The notes beneath the pieces are model-generated. The model ran no database searches, had not been told where the DNA came from, and saw only the letters and a list, made by a program, of their open reading frames with translations. A stretch of 64,000 nucleotides of DNA from Nymphaea colorata (lineage: Eukaryota; Streptophyta; Magnoliopsida; Nymphaeales; Nymphaeaceae), in contig NC_045148.1 in assembly GCF_008831285.2 (NCBI RefSeq), positions 8,253,001 to 8,317,000 on the forward strand, read 5' to 3'. The translations under genes were made by a program, and so were the position numbers. Below, piece by piece: positions 57,001 to 64,000 of this stretch (positions are counted from its first letter, which is position 1; every line of letters begins with the position of its first letter).

Positions 57001-60000
57001 ATTAAATGACAAAAGCAGACATAGTTGTATCACATGGCTGGGGTAAGTGGGGGAGAAGGGTACAGCAATGAAAATTTTGGGCCAGACATTTACTTGAAGT
57101 TGCCCATACCTTAAGGATATGGCCTAGTACCCGGCCTCATGTTGGGGAGATGTCATCCTTACAACATGTTAAACATCGTATGTCATCCTCTTCAGTAGGA
57201 GAACAAATTCCATTTCAGATACTTTTCCTATCAAAACTCTTTTCCAAATACCTCCAAAAGCCTTTGGATGTGTGTGCTTTGTGCATAAATTGGGTCCTAA
57301 CCATCACAAACTTGGAGCCCAAGCCATAAAATGTATCTTTTGGGGATATCCTAAGAACAAAGAAGGATATGTGTTATAATCCTATTGCTACAAAAGAGCT
57401 TGTCAGTGCAGATATGACATTCTTCAAGTTTGTTCGATACTACTCTACTTCAGCATTGAGGCTACAGCCTGATCAAAGCGACAACATGCCTCTTGTTGTA
57501 CCCTCATTTCCTTTGGAGTCCATTCCAACTACGTGACTTAATGAATCTTGTGAGTCTAAGCCAAGTTTGCCTACAAACCCTAAAAAGGCCCATCTTGCTA
57601 CATTTTATGATCCCCCATTTGAATATGCTCAAAAACCACCGACTAAGTGTGTCTCTACCACTTCTTTGCCAGTGGTAAGTAATGCCAGTAGTCTGGGTAT
57701 TGATGTTGTGACTCCCAAAGAATAGGTGCAGGTTGAAGTTCCAGAGAAAGATGATGACAAACCCATTGCATTGAGAAAAAGAACCAGACAGTGCACTTTA
57801 CATCTCAACTTCAATGTTGGGAGGAAAGGAACTAGGCACTGCACTTTTCGTCTCATCTTCAAAGTTGTGACTGATGTCAGACTTGGGTATGAAACCGTTT
57901 ATATCGACTTTATTGGCTACCTTAGTTCCCTTAAATCATCAACAGGCTCTATTAGAGCCCCAGTGGAGACAAGCTATGTAACAGGAGATGGATTCCTTAC
58001 ATGAACATGGGAAGTGGGAGCTAGTCACACCTCCTTCAGATGCAGATATCATAGATTGTCAGTGAGTCTTTACTATCAAACATAATTCCGATGGCTCCAC
58101 AGGAAGACATAAAGCAAGGTTGGTAGCCAAAGGCTCTATATAAACTTATGGAGTAGATTTCTTTGAGAGTGTTTTCCACAGTTGGCAGGCTTGGTACCAC
58201 CAAATTGGTTACCTCAATTGTAGTACATTGTTAGTAGGCATTATGTCAATTTGATGTAAACAATGCATTCCTCTATGGAAACTTATTTGAGACCAATGTT
58301 ATCCATATCGTACAATACATACGCGCATGCCGTATAAGCATATAAAACATGCATGGTATGTTTACAGTACACGATACACTCGTGTATCATAAACGTATCG
58401 CCCGTATCATACGATATAGGTAAAAACAAAAAAAAAGGGTTTGTCATGCCCCTTTTTGTGTTATGTTTTTCAACTTTGCTCTCTCTCTCTCTCTTTCTCC
58501 TTCTTTGTAAATGCTCTAAGAGTTGTGGAAGGGAGAGATTTTACTCCTTTTCACCAAAAATCGCTGAGGAGTCGTCGATTTGAGAGAGCTTACTAGTTGG
58601 TGGAGAAGCTTTCTCATAGTGGGAATGGTGAGAGGCTTGGAGGAAAGGGCTTTTCAGTTTCTAACATCAAGAAGGTAAAAAATTTCTCATTTTCACCATT
58701 GCATCGTGGATTTCTCTTGTTTCCTATAGTTAATTGTAGGTTTTTACTTGTTTTGTAGAGATATAATGTTGGACCCTGCATCCAGTGGTGTACAATGGTG
58801 GACCCTGAAGATAGGTTAAAAGTTACTTGTAATTTTTGTAAGCAAATCGTATCAGGAGGGATCTCTTGCTTTAAGCACCAATGATACAACGAAATGGCTC
58901 AATGCACTAGTTTGCAAGGAAACCCATTGCCACCCTATATCAAGCATCAGTGTATGGAGCTTATTAATACTATGAAATCAAATAGGATTGAGAAGGAAAG
59001 GTATGACGTTGATGTAGGACATGGGGAGCCAATAGCCATATGAAGAGGAAGCTAAGGTGAAGATGTTGAGCTTGAAGAAGAAAATGTTGGTGTCAGTATG
59101 GGAACAGATAAAGGGAAAGGCATCATGCACAAAGGTGGTTCTTCAGCCTCAGCCAGAAAGGGAAGAGGGGAAGGTGCAGGTACAAGTACAGTTTCACGAG
59201 GACGTGGTAGGAACCATGGTCGTACTATTGGAACTGGTGGTAGAGACTAGAGTAACTATTGGGAGATCAAGTATTGGATCCGTCTCGATGAAGAATTTTT
59301 TTTCCCACTTGTACTGTTGCAAGTCCTCAGCCTGAGATTCATACAAGCATGTGTTCAAAGGACATTGTCGACGCAGCAAATGATACCATCGGGAGGTGGT
59401 TCTATGATGCATCCATTCCCTTTAGTGCAACCAACTCTTATCATTTTAAGCCTATAGCAGATGCGATCGCTTCTGTAGGTCGACAGTCTAAAATGCCCAC
59501 TTATCATAAATTGCAAGGTAAAATTCTTTATAATGCAGTTAGAAATGTCAAAGCATGTGGTGATGAACTGCAATTGAGCTGGAAAGACATAAGAAGCAGT
59601 GTGATGGCAAACGGGTGGACAAACACCAAGAACAGAACATTGGTAAAGTTCCTTGTATGTTGCCCCTTAGGTGCAATGTTCTTAAAATATATTGATTTGT
59701 CCGATACTCCTAAGACTGTTGATGTTTTGTGTGAGATTTTTTATAAAGTTGTACAATAAATTGGGTAGAAGAATATCGTGCAATTTATTATGGATAATGT
59801 GGCAAATTATAAAGTTGCAGGTGAAATATTAATAACACGATATAGGATGTTCTATTGAAGAACATGTGCTGCTCATTGTTTCAACCTAATGCTTCAAAAT
59901 CTTGGTGAAAGAAATGATATGAAGTGGACAGCTAAAAGATGCCAAATAATGAAGTTTATTTATAATCATGCTTATGTTTCGAACTTAATGAAAAAATTCA

Positions 60001-60745
60001 CAAATGGGGTTGAATTGATTTGACTTGCACAAACACGGTTTTGCCACAAATGTTTTGACTGTACATGGTATAGTCAAGCAAAGAAATCCTAGTTAAGCAA
60101 AGAAATCCTCTCAAGTAGATGTTTTCAAGTGATGATTGGGCGGCATATCCATATGCCTATATAAGAAAGGCCACAACAGTTGTGGATAGTGACTAGATAC
60201 TATATTCAACACTGAATTTTGGGAATCATGTGTGAACTTATTGAAGATTTATGTACCTCTAATGAAAATCTACAGATTAGTTGGCAGTGAAGATAAACCT
60301 TCTATTGAATATTTGTTTTAGATTTTTTTGGGTTTTTTCTGAATTTTCCCATTTTTCTATTTTTAAATATTTATAATTAAAAAAATAATTTTACAATGCA
60401 CTATGCTACGTTTGCGATACAGTATATAGATTGGCCCAACCGATATGCATATACGCCTTTTACAACATTGTCTAAGACAATATATATGCAACAACCTCCA
60501 AGGCATTTAAAGTTTAAACATTAAGGTTGTGATAGATGCTTATTATGTCATTATGAATTTCTTATTTCTCATTTCTAAATGTGATGTTAATATACAATGG
60601 CTTATGAATGATGTGATGAGTTCTTTTATATAGAACCCATGTTACATAGGTACGGGTACGGGTGCGGGTACAGGTGCCGGTGCGAGTACGGTTACAGACC
60701 ATTTTTAAAAAACTTGGATGCGGGATTATGGCCATACGCACACAT

Positions 60746-60791
<46 letters not shown>

Positions 60792-63700
60792 GTCAAAAAA
60801 TTTCAAACAAAATAACATATTCACACATATATATATCAAAAAATCACAAACAGAATAACATATTCATAAATCATAATCCAAAATTTATCATTCTTGATTC
60901 TCATTCTCCTCAGTCGCAAATTTACTGCTGAACTGAGGCCAAAGAAAATCACACGTGTACGGAAGCATAAGCACAAACAAAAGAGAAACATAAACTTTTA
61001 CATAACAAGATAAAGGAGCTAGCGAAGCAAAAATCGAATCCCAACACTACGAAGCAAGAATGAAGAAAAAAGAGGGAAGTGGGACATTAAAATGAAGGTT
61101 TCGAAAATTTTAACATTAAAATGGTTTAAAGAGTTAAAATGTAAAAATCGTTAACATTAAAATCGGACAAATTTGGACTCAGTCAACTTTGACCGAGTCT
61201 GAAAAAGGTCAAAAGTGACCTTGGTTATTGTTTACTTGTTGGTAAGCAACTTTATGTCACAGTCATTAGACCTTAATATATCTTGGGCAGTCAGCGAAGA
61301 TAGTCAATCTATGAATAAACATTAACAGACTAAGGTACACTATGCAGCAGCCACAAAGATTTTCAGGTACTTAAAGTCTTCCCCTAGAAAATGATTGTGA
61401 TTTAAGAAAAGACCAACATTTGATGTCGTAGCATATTATATTGTCGATTATGCAGGTTTTATTGAACTTAAAGAGTCTACTTCTGGGTCTTGTGTTTTTG
61501 TATGAGGAAAGTTAATTACATGGAGAAGCAAAATGTCGTAACCAGGTCTAGTGCAAAATCTGAATATAGATCTATGGCCCTAACTGCAGCAGAGGTGATG
61601 TGGATTAAATCTTTATTAGTTCTATAAGTCAAAGTTTTTATTCCTATGGAGATGAAATGTGGTAATAAGGATGCCACATACTGTTTAAGAAGAGATTAGA
61701 GCTAATAAATGAGATTTTGATGTTTCTTCCCCCATCGTTCTCAACAAAAATGATGAAGATTTTTCCATTTTCAAACTATTCAAACATATGACAAGATATT
61801 TTGCATGGATATTTGGATGGTCAGGAACATAAATGGTCATGTGCCCACTTTCTCTTAGGACCCACCAACCACCTGCATTATTGATAACAAAAGTCTCTGG
61901 CATATTTGATTGAATATTCTCATCCAACCAGTTAGAATTACAACAACAAAATAGTTAGTTGTATATGATTTACCATGTGGCGCAAACATATTTGTAAGGT
62001 AATTCTCTAGGATGCACATCAATCATGGAGAAAACATCCACTAGAACCAAATCAAGGAATTTAAAGCATGTTTTGTAAATCAAATAAGTTCCAGAACTGC
62101 ATAGACACATCAAGTGATTCCTAAAACATGGAATGAGGGCACTTAATTTTTTTGACTGGTAAATTTAGGAATCATACCGGGATGATTTATGGAAAAGAGG
62201 AGCAGCAAACCATCCTTGAGAGCAACCAAGCTTTGCATAGGTTGTCTAACAAATTGAAACAAATTTCATCAACACAAATACACAAACAAACTTATATGAA
62301 TTGAAGAGAAAAGAAAAAAGATACAGCAAAAATAACTAGTCTAAAGGCATTCATTTTTTAAATGGTACAGTAGATATATAGCACAAAAAGGGCATTTACA
62401 AGTGTAATGTGCTCACAGTATGCCACTTAGAAGTTACAACAAGCATTGTTCTAAGCCACATATTATTTCCAATAACAGATGAGAAAACAGCAGTGATAGT
62501 CCAATATCATTCTGTGGGACCAATCAAATATTGTTAGCACAAAAGATAATAACTAAAAAAATTATTATTTGGCCCCGTTTAGACTCCTCAGGTTTGTCGT
62601 TCAATAACAAGTGAAAACTCTGGCATCTGCCAAAACCAATATCATGTGTATGGATTTGGAGGTTAGCATCATTGTCACAGAAAACATGTTTTATTCGAAA
62701 AAAAAAATGCAACGAAAACGTTAAAAACAAGTCAGCCAGTAAAAAGGGAAAAACTTGTTTCATTTGTGTTTTCTTCCTAGTTTTTTTCACGTTTTTCCCT
62801 TTTTCATGTTTTTTGCTTTTTTCCCCTGGTTTTCTTTTTTTTTTTTGCATTTTCTTCACGGTTTTTACATTTTTTAATTACCAGTTTTTTATTTTCATAT
62901 TTTTCACATTTTATTTTTGTTTCTAGTTTTTTTAAAAAAAAAATTGCCAACATTTTCCCGAGAAAAACAACTTTGTCATATTATACCCAAGAAAAAACCT
63001 CTCATTTTTATACCCGTAGATGATATTTGTGGCAATGGTTATCATATAAAGCAGCATTTTTGGGGTCAACTTTTCCAGAAGTTAACTATTGGGTGGCCTC
63101 CATCCACATCGTATCTACTAGTCTATTTGCTTTTCTCAGAGAAAATCAGTATATTGAACTAAGTAATGAACATACTTATGCCGAGACTAGGTTATAAGGG
63201 ATGGCTGTGAGATTGACCCTTAACTCCACTCTGTTTATGTAAACATTGATTAGATGATATGTGTTGGGTATGAGATTGCTTATCCTCCTTTGCTTCTCGT
63301 TTCTCACAGAACTGCTTTCTGAAGTCTTTTCTGAGTCTCTCTTCATACCAGCTCTCACATTTCATTGAATAGATGAGGCATACATTGGTGACTATAACTC
63401 CAATACTGGCATCACACCCTCAAAAATATGAAGCATCAACGTAGTAGTGAATTTCTATTGACATTGATCACTGCCCATCTCTTTCTCCTTTTTGTTGCTT
63501 TAAAAGAAAAAATGAAGAAAAATTAACACGTGAACCACTTATCAGGTAAGGAACCAAAGGTGAAATGCCATTTTACCATATATGCATAAAATTAAAAATA
63601 TGCTTCAAGTTTCGCACCATATGATGTCCAAGTTGCATGATAAATAGCAAAGCACTTGAAGTACAAAATATGATTGCATTATTATGAACCATGAAAGCAT

Positions 63701-63950
63701 TTTAAATTTAAACTTTCAAGTTCCAACATCTAAAATGGCAAGAAGCATCACAGCTTATCAATGTCCAACCATTAGAAGCAAGAAGTTCAACATCTAAGAG
63801 GGCAAGAAACATCATAGCTACTCAATGTCCAACCATTAGAGCGTAACAACTTGTGTGGAAAATGAACCTGGTTAGCCAATTGATTTTTGAATTTTTCTGG
63901 GTGTAGCTTCCTTTCAGAATGAAATGCATAAGATACTTGAGCATCCATCC
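53769..63950 (-). CDS. Diacylglycerol kinase (plant cluster III, DGK5-like), 3' six exons; 5' part outside the window
   Basis: Diacylglycerol kinase phosphorylates diacylglycerol to phosphatidic acid, a membrane lipid signal in stress and immunity. Exons from 5' to 3' on the minus strand: 63950-63868, 62245-62178, 56949-56875, 56106-56019, 55913-55797, 54098-53769. All junctions are GT-AG and phases fit across every join. The spliced product reads [20 protein letters not shown], then [77 protein letters not shown] and [20 protein letters not shown]. This is the DGK accessory domain; the catalytic domain with its glycine-rich ATP site must lie further right. The tail is acidic and ends in [19 protein letters not shown]. 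No break was found. Intron 2 is 5.2 kb and holds nested transposons. Confidence 0.93.
55797..55913 (-). CDS. DGK exon (39 codons)
   Basis: 117 bp, phase 0 at both sides, acceptor CGACAG and donor GTACAA. Encodes [18 protein letters not shown] to GHGTRLAQ, the accessory-domain core with the highly conserved VDDG and GFR motifs. Confidence 0.93.
56019..56106 (-). CDS. DGK exon (88 bp)
   Basis: Begins one base before ATC AGA and completes a Ser codon with AG from the previous exon. Encodes [20 protein letters not shown] then TPNSKKKRD. Donor GTAAGT is perfect. The intron to the next exon is only 105 bp. Confidence 0.93.
56875..56949 (-). CDS. DGK exon (75 bp)
   Basis: Acceptor TTTGCAG, donor GTAATT. 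Encodes [20 protein letters not shown] then HIPR; the first G completes an Arg codon begun in the exon at 62178. Confidence 0.92.
57178..58293 (+). pseudogene. Copia pol remnant, left part, in a DGK intron
   Basis: The plus strand (antisense to the host gene) encodes, with stops, [36 protein letters not shown] (copia integrase C-terminus), a linker, then [32 protein letters not shown] and [11 protein letters not shown] (start of reverse transcriptase). It stops abruptly at the hAT insertion at 58294 and its next codons IYMQQPP resume at about 60479 after the hAT. Confidence 0.85.
58294..60470 (+). mobile_element. hAT transposon (2177 bp), decayed
   Basis: The left terminus CAATGTTATCCATATCG and the right terminus read inwards CAATGTTGTAAAAGGCG are inverted ends. 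The 8-bp flanks TTTGAGAC (58286-58293) and TCTAAGAC (60471-60478) agree at six of eight positions, the size expected for hAT. Removing the element with one flank rejoins the copia reading frame ([12 protein letters not shown]). It carries a broken transposase. Confidence 0.85.
58764..60320 (+). pseudogene. hAT transposase (BED zinc finger plus DUF659), broken
   Basis: BED-type finger at about 58800-58885: [20 protein letters not shown] with C-x2-C and a following H (the last His motif is followed by a stop). DUF659 core in the 59349-59759 frame: [56 protein letters not shown]. After two stops it continues [30 protein letters not shown] (the conserved D...A...C..H block) and [17 protein letters not shown]. 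The last recognisable segment is [19 protein letters not shown] in another frame; the hATC dimerisation domain is missing. It would cut and rejoin transposon ends if intact; at least five stops or frameshifts disable it. Confidence 0.85.
60649..60690. repeat. Degenerate GGTACG/GGTGCG hexamer repeat
   Basis: About seven units of GGTACG, GGTGCG or GGTGCC. Confidence 0.8.
60738..60791. repeat. Compound (CA)n(TA)n microsatellite
   Basis: A nearly unbroken CA/AC run from about 60738 to 60776 followed by TA units to 60791. Confidence 0.95.
61240..61690 (+). pseudogene. Copia RNase H remnant, right part, in a DGK intron
   Basis: The plus strand carries the copia RNase H end with stops: [10 protein letters not shown], the [10 protein letters not shown]-like segment near 61470-61500, then [20 protein letters not shown] and VMWIKSLL. 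The catalytic-region spacing is disrupted. It is the same element as 57178-58293. Confidence 0.8.
61685..61927 (-). other. Unrecognised 80-codon open frame
   Basis: The minus strand reads [40 protein letters not shown], then [20 protein letters not shown]. The composition looks protein-like, but I recognise no family and see no splice sites that would join it to the DGK exons around it (sense strand, inside intron 2). It lies directly beside the copia RNase H remnant. It may be part of a captured gene or chance. Confidence 0.3.
62178..62245 (-). CDS. DGK exon (68 bp)
   Basis: Acceptor TTTGTTAG, donor GTATGA. Encodes [20 protein letters not shown] then SS plus two bases. Joins in phase to the 63868 exon upstream and the 56949 exon downstream. 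Confidence 0.92.
62246..63867. other. DGK intron, no other gene seen
   Basis: 1.6-kb intron. Contains a T-rich low-complexity stretch at 62.76-62.94 kb and a TTCAACATCTAARANGGCAAG direct duplication of about 60 bp at 63721-63780 and 63786-63845. No other feature. Confidence 0.6.
63868..63950 (-). CDS. DGK exon (83 bp), first one inside the window
   Basis: Acceptor GATGCAG, donor GTTCAT. Two bases plus 27 codons: [20 protein letters not shown] then KNQLANQ, a strongly conserved DGK segment. The Gly codon before Met is completed by the exon further upstream, which lies beyond the window. Confidence 0.92.
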
Positions 63951-64000
63951 CTGCATCAGATGTCATAAGATATATGATCACCATTTGAACAATACAACAT

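Larger units (their letters stand above)
60479..61235. other. Copia RT start plus secondary insertion with microsatellites
   Basis: The first 35 bases encode [11 protein letters not shown] of the copia RT. The rest of the RT core (YVDD region) is absent and replaced by unrelated AT-rich DNA with GGTACG-type 6-bp repeats (60649-60690) and a (CA)n(TA)n run. Copia coding resumes near 61245. Confidence 0.6.

Noticed and set aside
62524-62926. Lys-rich / Phe-rich frames on opposite strands
   Set aside because: Low-complexity T-rich intron sequence of the diacylglycerol kinase gene.

Overview
This window is nuclear DNA from a flowering plant. Four things show it: a cluster of plant wound-induced (DUF3774/WIP) peptide genes, most of a plant-type diacylglycerol kinase gene with GT-AG introns, a broken plant PAT1-like gene, and an AT-rich background full of plant transposons (Ty1/copia, hAT, LINE, SINE, foldback MITEs, CACTA-like DNA). 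The sequence alone does not fix the species.

Left part (1-9 kb): four WIP paralogues. Two look intact and are divergent (479-760 minus, 2631-2912 plus). One has lost its usual start and its last three residues (4900-5160 plus). One is a frameshifted pseudogene (8544-8834 plus). A fifth, more diverged and GC-rich paralogue lies far away at 50754-51008 (minus). From 10 to 15 kb there is a copia gag/LTR remnant and one or two terminal-inverted-repeat elements.

Middle part (14.8-48 kb): one dispersed repeat family dominates, with six copies starting near 14.84, 26.36, 28.13, 40.23, 42.55 and 45.29 kb. Five of them carry, complete or collapsed, a roughly 600-630 bp inverted repeat that would fold into a long hairpin. 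The first copy carries exon-like segments and runs into a 4.9 kb tandem array of about 29 monomers of roughly 174 bp. The core of that array is a 521-bp three-monomer higher-order repeat. A decayed PAT1-like gene fragment lies directly beside the array on the opposite strand and has an LTR inserted in it. A 5.3-kb copia element (33058-38338, minus, 5-bp target duplication CTTCT) sits inside the LTR of a second, older copia element. A LINE 3' remnant, a SINE with a 16-bp target duplication and a 640-bp foldback element complete this region.

Right part (53.8-64 kb): the 3' six exons of a diacylglycerol kinase gene on the minus strand; its 5' exons lie beyond the window. Its 5.2-kb intron holds a plus-strand copia remnant that is itself split by a hAT element (58294-60470).

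The only genes likely to be active are the two or three WIP genes, the distant WIP paralogue and the diacylglycerol kinase. The rest is repeat-derived or broken. The most unusual structures are the hairpin-bearing repeat family and the exon-derived higher-order tandem array.
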